From assembly GCA_037178855.1 (NCBI GenBank), contig JASJZC010000001.1:620001-684000 (forward strand): 64,000 nt of DNA, in the 5' to 3' direction. Source of the stretch: Oscheius sp. JU75 (lineage: Eukaryota > Nematoda > Chromadorea > Rhabditida > Rhabditidae). This document shows, one piece after another, positions 10,954 to 20,992 of the stretch. A program made the position numbers and the translations under genes. Under the pieces are notes generated by a model. It searched no databases. It saw nothing but the letters and a program-made list of their open reading frames with translations, and had not been told where the DNA came from. Within the stretch, counting starts at the first letter, position 1. Every line of letters begins with the position of its first letter.

Positions 10954-11172
10954 CTAAGTTTCCAAGACACCATATGTTACCCTGAGGATCACAGTGTCGA
11001 CTTCATTGTACGTACGCTTCTGACAGCACTTCTTCGCATTCTTCTTGTCGATGAGAGTGGCCCTTTTGCGTAACTGGTTGTGATCCTTCACGATATATGT
11101 ATTCATGGCATTGAGACAGACGATAGAGAGGACAAGAAGGAAGAGCTCGCATTGTCCAGAACTCTGAAGATA
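10954..11172 (-). CDS. Last exon of an unrecognised small gene, 5' part unresolved
   Basis: After an acceptor TATCTTCAG near 11166 the minus strand is open to a TAG at 10954. It begins SSGQCELFLLVLSIVCLNAM, a hydrophobic run like a signal peptide or membrane span, followed by a basic tail with KKNAKKCCQKR. I could not find a convincing first exon upstream. The sequence matches nothing I know. Confidence 0.35.
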   Translation of the reverse strand, partial: YLQSSGQCELFLLVLSIVCLNAMNTYIVKDHNQLRKRATLIDKKNAKKCCQKRTYNEVDTVILRVTYGVLET

Positions 11173-11485
11173 GGAAACTAGGGCAGTTTTGAAAGAAATG
11201 TTGAGAAAAGAGAAGGCCCCAAAATGGCCAGATTCTATCGGCTGTATAGGCAGGGAACTCGTTCGTCTTCAGAGCTAACTGTCTAGACCGTTTCTGAACA
11301 GAATAACTATGAGAAAGGCAGCGAGATAGGAAGAGGTCGAGAGACAGGGATACCGAGCAACAGAGAACAGAGATAGTGAGACTGAGAGACAGAGATTTAT
11401 TTCGTGACTAAAATGCTGAATACCAATGAGATTTGGCCAATAAGTTCTCTCCATTTTTCGCCAACTTTATATCCAACAATCGAAA

Positions 11486-11683
11486 TTAAGTTCTTCGCCC
11501 TTCTCTCTTCTCTTTCAGCGTAAGCTCCCAATCTCTTCCAAAACGTAGAAGATTCCAGTGACGGTTGCCTTCGTGGGTCCTAGCTAGCGGATTTCCTGAA
11601 ACGACTTCTATCACACTGAAAAAAAAACCGACCTCGCTCTGACCACCCGTTGTTGTCAGAGCAAGGACTACAAGAAGTTCCAT
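11486..11683 (-). CDS. 65-codon open frame with short signal-like start and an LLRFGR motif
   Basis: The frame starts MELLVVLALTTTGGQSE, a short hydrophobic N-terminus, and ends in basic residues (KEKREGRRT). The middle reads RHWNLLRFGRDWE. RFG followed by a basic residue is the processing signature of RFamide neuropeptides, but there is only one copy and the cleavage sites are single arginines. The frame contains a possible intron (GTCGG..TTTCAG) that would break it. Treat it as a candidate only. Confidence 0.2.
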   Translation of the reverse strand: MELLVVLALTTTGGQSEVGFFFSVIEVVSGNPLARTHEGNRHWNLLRFGRDWELTLKEKREGRRT

Positions 11684-11917
11684 CGCTGCCTCGATCGAGA
11701 AACTTATTGTCTGAAGAATTGATTTGTGACAGAATAAAGGATATTACTGAGACAGACTATTCGAAAATTGTCAGGACACAGAGACAATTACATTCTTTAT
11801 GATTCCCATACTGAACCTGATCATATACAACATGCTAGTTGAGTTCTCTCACACCCACAGTGGCAATTAGTTGGGCGGTTCTCAGTTGCCAAGATATCTC
11901 GTCGCCATTCCAGCAAT

Positions 11918-12385
11918 ATGACAGTCCACGAGCCGACCGACTCTGAGGAATTTGACGAGCTGCTCAAGACTAACAGCACCGTGGTCATCGACTTCTTCGC
12001 TACCTGGTGCGGACCCTGTAAGATCATGGGACCGAAGTTTCACGTGAGTCAGGCAGAAAAAGCTAGGGATTGACAGAGAGACAGAAGGAAAGAGAGACAT
12101 AGAGACAGAGAGACAGAGACAGAGAGTGAGAGTCTGACAGAAACTGTTTTTTTCCAGAAGATGGCAGGCGAGTTTCCAAACATCGTCTTCATTAAGATCG
12201 ATGTCGATGAGAGTGTACGTCATTTTTTACTATATTGTACAGGCTTGCAGGAAGAGATCGTGAGTCGTTATGACATCAAGGTGATGCCTACGTTCATCTT
12301 TCTCAAGCATGGGAAGCAGGTGGACGTGGTTGAAGGCAACATGGAGGACCAGCTGAGAGGAAAGATCGCTCATCATTCCAAGTAA
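11918..12385 (+). CDS. TXN: Thioredoxin
   Basis: Three exons (11918-12043, 12158-12214, 12251-12385) give 105 residues, the normal length of cytosolic thioredoxin. The active site is FFATWCGPCKIMGPKF at about residues 26-41, and the cis-proline turn is IKVMPTFIFLKHGK. There is no signal peptide, so it should act in the cytosol as a disulfide reductase recycled by thioredoxin reductase. The second intron uses the acceptor GCTTGCAG at 12250, not the ACAG at 12242, because only that keeps VDES-EEIVSRYD in frame. Intron 1 is full of GAGACAGAGA. The gene converges on Elongin A with 64 bp between stops. Confidence 0.93.
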
Positions 12386-12449
12386 ATCTATGAAGTCCTC
12401 TGCTCTCTGTATCTATCTCTTAATTAATGCCCTTTGATATTTATTCCCA

Positions 12450-13428
12450 TTAGGAGCTAAAAATATGTGCCAGATAAAATATCAATCGACCAATGAGTCT
12501 CTTTATGGAAACATCCTCCTTCTTCTGGACTATCGTCTCCCCTTTCTGCGGCATACTAATTTTCAGCAATTCGTCTTCGAACAACCGTTTCCGATTCAAG
12601 AAATAGAAATAGGCCTCTTTGTGGCTCAATGTCAGAGGAGCACTCTGTTCTCGAAAGTTGAGGTACAACATGGCTTCCCACAGTCGATCGGCGACTTCTG
12701 CTACTGCCTGAATTTTAAATCATAGAGACAGACGAGAACCTACGGGAACATCTGCTTCAAGCTTTTCCAGAGTCTCGGGGGATATTTTTCGGAGGAGACT
12801 GAACAACGGAACTATATTTTTCCTTTTGGCAGAAGCTGAAATATTCTGGTTAGGAAGAGACGGAGACAAATACATACCGCGAATACTGTTAAGAACTTTA
12901 GTTCTGCACAGATCCTTTAAAGACTTGACTCCAATTTTCTTGTTAAAATAGTACGTTTTCCTTTTCCTCATCAGATGAAACTTGTACTCGGAAAAGTCCG
13001 CCTAAGATTTCAGTTAGACAAAAAAGTTGTTCCCTACCTTGGTTTCTTCTCGGACTTTGTCACTCCCACTAGGAAGGAGCCGTCTGACAGGTGAATTTCG
13101 AGCGGGCCTGTTAATTCTCTGTCTCTCCCACTTCCTAAGGAGATACCCACAGATTGGTTCAAAGGAAATTGGAACTTCAGAGGCACAGTTCTGGACAGCT
13201 ATATCGACAAGAGTCGTGTTCAACATTGATTTAGACAGAGGCGTTGCGCTCAAGTAACTGAGAGACTTTTCAATCTGAAAATAGTTTATAGAAAACTGAT
13301 GGACGAAAACTCACATTTCGTCTATTGACCAGGTCTCTCTTTATCTCAACGATTCTGTCGAAGACAGACCAGTCGAAGGACGGATCATTCAAAAACCCTG
13401 CCGCCAAGGTGTCGTCCTCGAAGTCCAT
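12450..13428 (-). CDS. ELOA: Elongin A-like (TFIIS N-domain, BC box, Elongin-A domain)
   Basis: Exons: 13314-13428, 13038-13273, 12878-13001, 12744-12835 and 12450-12707, total 825 bases or 274 residues. An N-terminal helical region (VFDRIVEIKRDLVNRRN..LSKSMLNTTLVDIAVQ..LLRKWERQ) fits the TFIIS N-terminal/LW domain. VKSLKDLCRTKVLNSI is a BC box that would bind Elongin C, and SPETLEKLEADVP with ADRLWEAMLYLNF follows the Elongin A F-box-like domain. The family raises RNA polymerase II elongation rate and acts as substrate receptor of a Cul5 ubiquitin ligase in the nucleus. It is much shorter than vertebrate Elongin A, mostly through a short linker. The assignment rests on motif order, not an alignment. 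Confidence 0.75.
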
Positions 13429-13682
13429 TGGAAAGTATTGCTTGGGAAGAAATTGTGATAGATAGGAGAGAAAGAGCTATCAAAAAGCAAAGCGATCCTT
13501 GGCGCCCATGACTCTTTGCTTTGTTATGAGAATGTAGCCGTGGGTTACAAGACGCTCGTGAATCACGTGAACGGAATCAGACAAAGAAGGGACAGTCTTC
13601 GTCTCTGTCTTTGTCTCTCTGCCTCTAACGTTCTATCACATTAGCATTCAGTACAAAAACAGACAGTCAGTCCAGAATACCA

Positions 13683-15121
13683 ATGAGCTTTCCGTCTAAT
13701 ATGTCCCAAAGATTTCAGGTAGCCGGCCAGTCCTTTATTTCAACAGTCCCCTTTTTCAATCCTCAATGTGCAGTGAGCTCCGGACTGTAATCATTGTGCA
13801 TCAGGCTCTGTGGACAATGAAAACGATGCTTGGAAATGCTGCATGCAGTCTGGATACAAGGGATTCTCCATGTGCAATAGGGGTGGTACTTTTTGCGAGA
13901 TATAAAGATTGGCACTGATTACTGTCTCTGTCTCTCTGTCTTTCTGTCTCTTTCTGTCCCCCACCCACAATTTCCGTCATCTGCTCTCGATTAGTCTTCT
14001 GTTTTCTACCTCATTCACGAACATCTGTCTCTGATCCTCCCGGTCTACAGCACATGTTTCGCTCTCCAGCGGTTGTCTATCTCGATTCCGACTTCTGCTA
14101 TTGCCCAGATCCGATGTCCTATTCTACCACGTGGAAGAACTTCCAGCCTCCTGTCCAGAAGCCTAAACGAGGACTGCCTATTGTGAGTGAGGATAGCAAA
14201 GAGGAGGAGTCGGATCGGGATGTTAGAAGCAATAGAAAGAATGGGAAGGAGAGAAGACTGTCTGAAGAGGTTTACAAGTGAGACACTGAGTTTGATTTAA
14301 CATAGTTTCCAGTCCCCCAACCAGAAACTTGCGGATCTCCAGAAGACTTCTCTTCCTTATAATTTTTCCTGTAGTCTGTGGACTCTTGATTATTGGTATG
14401 TAATGTGTCCACTGTCTCTTTGTCTTTGTCTTTGTCTTTCTGTCTCCCTGTCTCTCTAATGCAAAGTTTCTTCAGCTCTTCACCGTTACCAGTCTCTTCT
14501 CTTTCATCAGCTTCCAAAGAGAGATTCTGTTCAAAAAGAGAAGCCATCCTCTTCCCATAGCCTTCCCAAAGATCATCTCCATTGCTCTCATCACGAGGTT
14601 TTGAGTCGAGAGAGTGACGGTGCCTACTTCTACTCGCTAGAAGCTGCACTGCCTATGACTTTGAACCAGTCTACTAAGTACTATGGATTCTACCAGGCTA
14701 GACTATTTGGTCTCTTCTTAAAGTTTAATTTTTAGGCATTTTCCGAGACTGGAAAACCACTTGAGTCCCCGAAATTCTCTGTATTGGAGAAGAAAGATGA
14801 CTTGAAGGCTATGTGGAAGACTGAAGAGAGAGGGAGCATGGATAGTAAGGAATTGTGAGTCAAGAGAGATAGAGAGACAGAGACAGTTGCAGAGTTGACC
14901 ACTACGTTGTCACCATCTTCCTTGACCAAGAGGACAAAGTTTCGAAGCTCCAGTTTACTGTCCACTGTCTCGAGAAAAAAATCCGTCATCAAATTGAGGA
15001 TTCCAAGCAGAAAGAAACCGAATCTCGTCGAGAAATAGATGACAGAATTCTTCAGGCCCTTATCTGTATTTTGTGCTTTATACTTGGTGCCATAATTTCG
15101 AAATTCGTGCCAACTCAATAA
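13683..15121 (+). CDS. Unrecognised two-pass membrane protein with cysteine-rich N-terminal part
   Basis: Seven exons (13683-13772, 13805-13882, 14051-14277, 14313-14395, 14467-14696, 14736-14854, 14893-15121) sum to 1056 bases, 351 residues. Exon 3 carries FRSPAVVYLDSDFCYCPDPM and then a charged low-complexity stretch (EDSKEEESDRD..RKNGKERR). A membrane segment LLFLIIFPVVCGLLIIV follows, then a lumenal or cytosolic loop of about 170 residues ending in a charged coiled stretch, and a C-terminal anchor ILQALICILCFILGAIISKF. Intron 5 (14697-14735) would be a GC-AG intron: the exon ends CAG, the intron starts GCTAGA and ends TTTTTAG. The first two exons are less certain because other frames are open there. 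The stop is 8 bp from the end of convergent PGAP2. Confidence 0.65.
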
Positions 15122-15128
15122 GTTTTTA

Positions 15129-16784
15129 TTATATAGGTACCTTGAGATCGTCTTCGTCCTCATTACAAGTGATCACTGAGACTTGTGTAGTCTTTCTAGA
15201 ATTTTGATCCCCGGGCATTATTCCGATAGTGATCCTGGTTTTCGGGAATTCCCAGTAGATTACACAGTAGTAGACAGAATTCAATCCTACCAGGGCGTAC
15301 TCGGCAATCGAAAAGGCGATGTAAGCTATAATTTTTATTTTGAAATACTTAAGGTACTGTACCTGGCGTGCTGCAGTACTGAATGAATAGTGGAAAGGTT
15401 ATGGCAGTGGAGAGAGTCAGGGAGAAGGTGAATAGTAGGGTGAAGACCTTGATCCAAAAGGTTCTTTCCAGCTTCAAATAGGGATTTGGTGAACATAAAT
15501 TTAAGACTGGGTACGTGCAAGCCAAGCTCATTCAGCGGGTTTCACCCGAACCGTCTCGGCCAGAGCTTTTTCGCTTTTTTAACCATAATTAAGCAAATTT
15601 TGCACCAGATTACATATCTACATCCGTTATTTTGTGCAAAGGATATTTAAAACTTTTTGGCGCTTGGACGATTTCGAATAGCGTTAACAGATGTTGTGCC
15701 GGGGGGTTTCTCAATTAAGTCTCGATTAATGTGCCAGGAATTTAAGTATACCTATGCATGAAAGTTATTTTAAATTAGTTCTGATCACAGTATTTTAAAC
15801 CAGCTTCCACGCTAAGATGCCTCACTTATTTTTGTCAACAAGGCCAGCAAAATTTAACGGCAAACCTGCACTCTGACGCCGCCGTAATGATGAAGAATCA
15901 CATTAAACAGCATATTGAAATTGAAGGCAGTGATCCAAACAGTATATCCTGACGAATGGATCCCTAAACTGTTGTTTTTGCTTTAAGCAACACAGCCTAC
16001 AAAAAAATTTAACCGGAAACACGGTCACCATCAGCAAGCCTCCGATTTCCGACCACATGGTGACCACAAATATGTTCGTTAAGGTTTGGAACCATGTGTA
16101 CTTCTGGGCTGGAGCAGATTGGAGGAAGAGTCGTCGGTAGAGCTGAAAAATATTAGCTTGCCATCAATCTATATCCAGCTTCGCTTTCAAAACAAGCGAT
16201 CAGATAGACACACATGTGTGAAAGTCGGAAACTGGCTTAGAGGAGAGAAAGCAACGGTCAAAGACGTTAAAGCGCAAGATCTCTGATCAGATTCAATAAG
16301 GGTGGCAGATCAGTGACAGTTACATGACAAACTTTTCTATCTTAGCTTAAAATTTATTCAGCTTAATTTTAGGCAACACACTACCAAAAAGGACAGTTAA
16401 CTTGAGGCTGTTGAAAAACATACCATCAAGAAAAACATTCTCGAAGGAACATGAAGAAACATGATCAGCAGCCAAAAAAATCTCTGTGGTTCCCAGACAC
16501 CGATACTGTAGCTAACTGGAGGAAAAATGCTATTACCTAAATTTCGAAAAAAATAATCAACAGAACCTACTTGTGAACATTATGACAGACCTGTCCTTGG
16601 GTAAAGTTCAATACTTTCTCGAATTGAAAGATATAAGTATAGGCTATGCATAAATAGCATCCAACTCCTGGAAGTAATGCTCCCAGGAAAACTATGGTTT
16701 TCACTGAAACATTTTTTATAGACCATTCAAAAAATATTACGAACTTTTAACCATTTTCTCAATAGTATGAGCGAGATCGGACAT
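15129..16784 (-). CDS. PGAP2: PGAP2/FRAG1-like GPI-anchor lipid remodelling protein
   Basis: Exons: 16745-16784, 16571-16703, 16424-16529, 16001-16142, 15866-15963, 15363-15471 and 15129-15325, total 825 bases, 274 residues, within the usual size of PGAP2. The first span is TIVFLGALLPGVGCYLCIAY followed by a phenylalanine-rich loop. Next comes NIFPPVSYSIGVWEPQRFFW, matching the family's NYLPS..AIG..EPQR motif, then LHVPSRMFF. The last exons give CSTPAYIAFSIAEYALVGLN and a YWEF motif like PGAP2's YWDF. The family acts in the Golgi on the GPI lipid after transfer to protein. Exon phases close throughout; introns 4 and 5 were chosen by phase and are the least sure. Confidence 0.82.
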
Positions 16785-17695
16785 TTTGCCTCTGGAAACA
16801 GCTGTAGTATTTAATCAAAACTATATGGTATGGGGGAAAGGAGGTGGGGTGTTACGGCGAACGGGTTTGTCTAATGGCAGCTAAGCCATCTTGAAGGCCA
16901 AAAGGGGAGAGGCAAGGAACAGTGTGTGGGACCGGTAACTGGATCTGAGATCGGATGATCTGCAGAAGAAGGGGCAGAAGACATCGCAGGGTATACATTA
17001 AAATCACACACAAACGTTAGAAGAGCGTGTCGCTCACGTATCATCTCGGCGTACGCTTCCAAACCTGGTTGTCGCCGCAATCAAAAAAAGTTCTTTTCAA
17101 TTTTTTGCTGTTTTAAACTTTTTTAAATGCATCAACCAATTTGTTTCGAGGCGGACCTTTCTCCGGAAGACGTGTACTAACTGATGAATAAAGTATTAAT
17201 GGCTTATCAAAGTAGGACGTTTTTATTCTTTTGACCATGTTTTGGTTTTAGCTTGGCGATCTTTTGTGGTCGAAACAATCTGCTCATAGCTAACTGTGCC
17301 TCTCTTCACTGCTTCGAAATCTCAGTACATAATAACTCATTAAAGTAGTCAGTTTCATTTCAAAGCGAGTAGCACATCACATCCATAGTATAAGAAAAAA
17401 CGTCTCTCGTTTCATAAATTTCTATAGTTTCATAACTCTCGTGGAATTTTCCTTCTTCACCGTCTGTGGTAAAGACCGTGGTCGATACAAGTCTCCCTTT
17501 GTCAGGTTGGAAGAAATTTCTTGGAGAAGCCGAGACCATATGAGAAAGAATGGAACTTAGTGGTGCGCAGACGAAAATGGGTACGAAAAGCTTCGTTTAA
17601 TCCGCGGGTAAACAGACAATGCATCAAAGTAATCACACTCCAGAGGGAATTGGGAAATATTTATGAATACAGTCTATTTTAAACATTGAGAATAC
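16785..17695. other. Intergenic between two minus-strand genes
   Basis: About 900 bp with no supportable exon. It would hold the PGAP2 promoter. No repeat family stands out. Confidence 0.5.
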
Positions 17696-18926
17696 TCAAA
17701 AGTTGACACCACCACGAGAGTGTTCGGCCATTATTCTGCTTCCAAAGGGAACACTTTCTTTTTGCTCAGCAGCTTCCGCAGTGAACTTGTAAGTTTCTTC
17801 TAGTTTTCCGATTAGGACATCTTCACCACTGTGTCTAGTAAACACCATCGTCCTAATACGTGATCCTCTGTCTGGTCCAAACGATCTATACCCTTCTGCT
17901 TTCCAGGCTCCATCGATAGAATGAGTTTCAGGCACGATCTGCAACATGCTTAAATGATTACTATCCCAAACCTGCAGCGTATCTCCAGCAAACAGCTCCT
18001 TCTTAACAGGAACATTAAAATCAACGATTATGTATTCCGACATGAAACTTCGCCATGGCAGTTCCAAGTCAACTGGACGAAAGACGAATATTTCTCTGAC
18101 CAATTTTAAAGGAGCGTAAAGTTCCTGAAACAGTTCCTTCGATTCTTAAGAAACACATACGCAGTCCTTTAAAATCTTAAGCTGGATGTTAAAGGGTGTA
18201 CTCTTGGTGACTTCAACTACCATCCCAGGCTTGTTTTTTCTCTCTGACAGGCTGAACTTATAGTTTTCCGAGCACGGCCAAAATTAATTTTTAGGATAAG
18301 TACTGCCCTAACTTACATCGTAATCCCTCAAATGGATCTCGTTCAATATAAACAGGAACAGAAAATTTTGAAGAATGACTGCTGCAGCAACTTCCAGTGA
18401 AATAAAAAATTCGATCGATGAATTCTTCTGATAAAAAGTCCGAGGAATTTCGAGACCGAAAAGAAAGAAGTCCTGCAAGTAAACATTTGTATAAGGACAG
18501 GCTTACCAGGGTTGCCAAATAAAAACTCGGACTTCTGATCATGGTTTTGAAGGTAAAGTTTAGAACTTTCTAAAGTATAATAGAGAAACTTAAATAAATT
18601 CTCACTTCCTTAGCTTGTGAGCCACATGTAAGCAGATGAAGAACGATTGCCAAGAGGATATCGCCCACAATAACGTACGCCAAGTACACATCACTGCAAA
18701 GATTATACAGGTAAATTTTCTGTACAAAAATCGTTTTTAAGTTATTAAATACACGTACAACAAGATACTGAGACACAACGATTAAGATGACCAGAGCCTC
18801 AACTACCCATCTGAAAAAAAACGAATTTTTCTTTTGAACACATTCTCACCTCGATTCGTATTTTGTTGGGTTCTTAATGGTATCCCTGTACACGTAGCTA
18901 GAAAAATGTTCAAAAAAGGTCGTCAT
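17696..18926 (-). CDS. Four-pass membrane protein with soluble C-terminal domain, copy 4
   Basis: Exons: 18850-18926, 18759-18810, 18606-18719, 18507-18569, 18317-18472, 18161-18256 and 17696-18124, total 987 bases or 328 residues. It begins MTTFFEHFSSYVYRDTIKNP. Membrane segments are ALVILIVVSQYLVV, YLAYVIVGDILLAIVLHLL, SFYLATLDFFLFGL and VAAAVILQNFLFLFIL. RDYD replaces the TYD of the paralogues. The soluble part has FNIQLKIL and IVPETHSIDGAW, then YRSFGPDRGSRIRTMVF. The last exon fuses the last two exons of copies 2 and 3. This copy is the most diverged. The family is unknown to me. Confidence 0.75.
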
Positions 18927-19656
18927 CGAAGACAAGACCGTATCGGGGAGGAAGAAAATACACACGAAAATGACCAAGGAAAGCTCCGTTGAACCTCGAG
19001 ACAAATAGACAAAGAATTAGTGGACCCGCTGTGCTATTGGGAAGAATCTTGGGAGAAAAACAGTCGACTCCCGATATAGTAGACATAGTATAGTAGGCGT
19101 TTTGCACTAAAAAAAAGTCTACTATTTGGTGAAGTCTACTAAACCGAGAGGGAAAATCAACTGTATTTTACTATTGGAGCCAAATTTTTGTCTACTATAT
19201 GGTGAAGTCTACTATATCGGGTATCTACTACATCGAGAGTTGAATGTTATTCTGAAAAGAGGGAAAACCTATCCCCTAACCTCAAAGAGACAGTCCAGTT
19301 ATGGCTGAACGGCGCGCTTTTTTTCAAACGGGTCCCGCAACGGACTTCCCTGAAAATCAATCTTTTGCATTTTTTGGTGCAGATTTTCTTGATTTCTAAG
19401 TGTGCTCAATCGGTTTGCTGTCAAATTTCACTCTAGAATCGTCTACTTTTGCAGGAAAATTACCGAGATAAATGGAGGATATTGACGAAACGCTGTGTTG
19501 ACCTTGTTCCTTGATAATTTTTCTGTGAAAGTAGACGAGTAAAATTTCGTCAAATCTCATGTATCCAATGTGAAGTTGACTATTACACTGAAAATTTTTC
19601 CTTTTTTTAAGTTTTTAAAGTTATAGACTACAAGTTAGGCTACGCCCCTTCGGGGC
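18927..19656. repeat. Intergenic with short diverged repeats
   Basis: Between 19070 and 19235 the phrase GTCTACTAT(ATGGTGAA)GTCTACTA recurs four or five times (for example 19116-19140 and 19191-19215). There are no exons that I can support. Confidence 0.4.
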
Positions 19657-20168
19657 TCAATGCCAGTAATAATTTGATTCTTCCAAAATTTCTACTTTCT
19701 TCTGTCCAACTGTCGTGACCCTTTCCTCCCACTTCAACCTGTCCGCATTCCCTCCAATCGAAGTACCGTGACAGGAGCAACATCCTCCCAACGAAGCTAT
19801 CTCCCAAATTGACTCGATTTGGCTTGACTTGCCAAAAATTAGTGTGCGCACAAAATAGTGTTCACTAATTGGCAATATTGGCTTCAGACAGACAGACAGA
19901 GACGCGAGGAAATTTTAAAATAGAGATAATCACTGTCTGTAATTTTCCTGGGACTTTCCAACGATCCTCCACTTCTGGCCATAGAAAAGTTTTCCTCAGG
20001 TTTAAGCTCATGCAATAATGCTGTCGGAGGATGGAACTCTTCCTAGAAACTGTTCTAAAACAGCAAAAAAAAAGTTGTCTTATATTCACAGAATAGTATA
20101 CTGGAGGATATTGGGCGAAACTGATATAAACCAAGAAGAGCAGAAGAAGAAGACCCATCAAGAATGTC
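19657..20168 (-). CDS. Candidate small secreted protein, exon joins uncertain
   Basis: The first exon starts at 20168 with MTFLMGLLLLLFLVYISFAQ, a strong signal peptide. A middle exon reads SRKSSILRQHYCMSLNLRKT, and the last ends at 19657 with LGGCCSCHGTSIGGNADRLK and a basic, glutamate-rich tail. The join between exons 2 and 3 (intron 19866-19917 region, acceptor CTGAAG) closes in phase; the join between 1 and 2 does not with any site that I found. I do not recognise the protein. Confidence 0.4.
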
Positions 20169-20470
20169 ATCTCAATAGAAGAATGGTTCTATCTGAAGCT
20201 GTTTATAGACGTTTTTCAGACGCTTCACACAACAAATGGGTAGCCTGGGAACTTGATGAAACGACGGTGTTTTTCTCATCGACATCAAAAGTTTTTTCCG
20301 TACCGTTCTTATTTTTTATCACGGTAAAATCTAAATTTAATGCTCAATCTTTTACCATTACATTTCTATGCGTATCTACAAGACATACAAGATAGATAGA
20401 ATATCCATTGCCAGCACATTGAATAAGTAACGAAGAGTCCTTCGAAGAATGCTGCGCGCGAGTAAGTCCT
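20169..20470 (-). CDS. Possible exons of an unrecognised gene
   Basis: The minus strand at about 20197-20335 is open as FTVIKNKNGTEKTFDVDEKN and ends CEASEKRL before a stop. Upstream, about 20389-20460 reads RSILRRTLRYLFNVLAMDIL. The phases of the two pieces do not match across the best GTATGT..TTTAG intron, so this is only a hint of a gene. Confidence 0.2.
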
Positions 20471-20992
20471 TTAAGCTCGCCGCGGAGATAGTATGGGTAC
20501 GATTTGAACAGCAGGCTGCGAAGCTCCGAAAGTATAAAACCCGAGGCTTACATCTTTTTCAGCTTGAAATAGTCAACATTGACTTGTCTGTTTCAATAAT
20601 ACAAAAAATGTTCCACGGTTCCTGTTCCTCTGCTCAAGTTCTCAGACGGTCAATCCTTTGGTTTTCAGGCTTCGAGGAACAAACTGTCTGAGATTCATAG
20701 ACCATTAAACTTAAAGCACGGAGACAAACGTAAAACTGTCAGAAATAGTAAGGCTTGCATTCCAGATCATCTTCCCGTCACTTCTGTTCTCACAACCGAG
20801 CCAGCAGAAAACAAATGTGTATCAGAGCGTTATTGCTCCCATGTCCCAGTTGGCCCTTCTCTTTGTTGCGAGAGATGTGATTCGGGCCGCCCATCCTCCG
20901 CGTCCTCTGGGAGCTAACGCGTCTCTCGCTTCCGCCGTCAGAGTCAGTGAGCCCTCTCCATCGATCCTCGCCGTCAAAAACCAGCCGACAGG

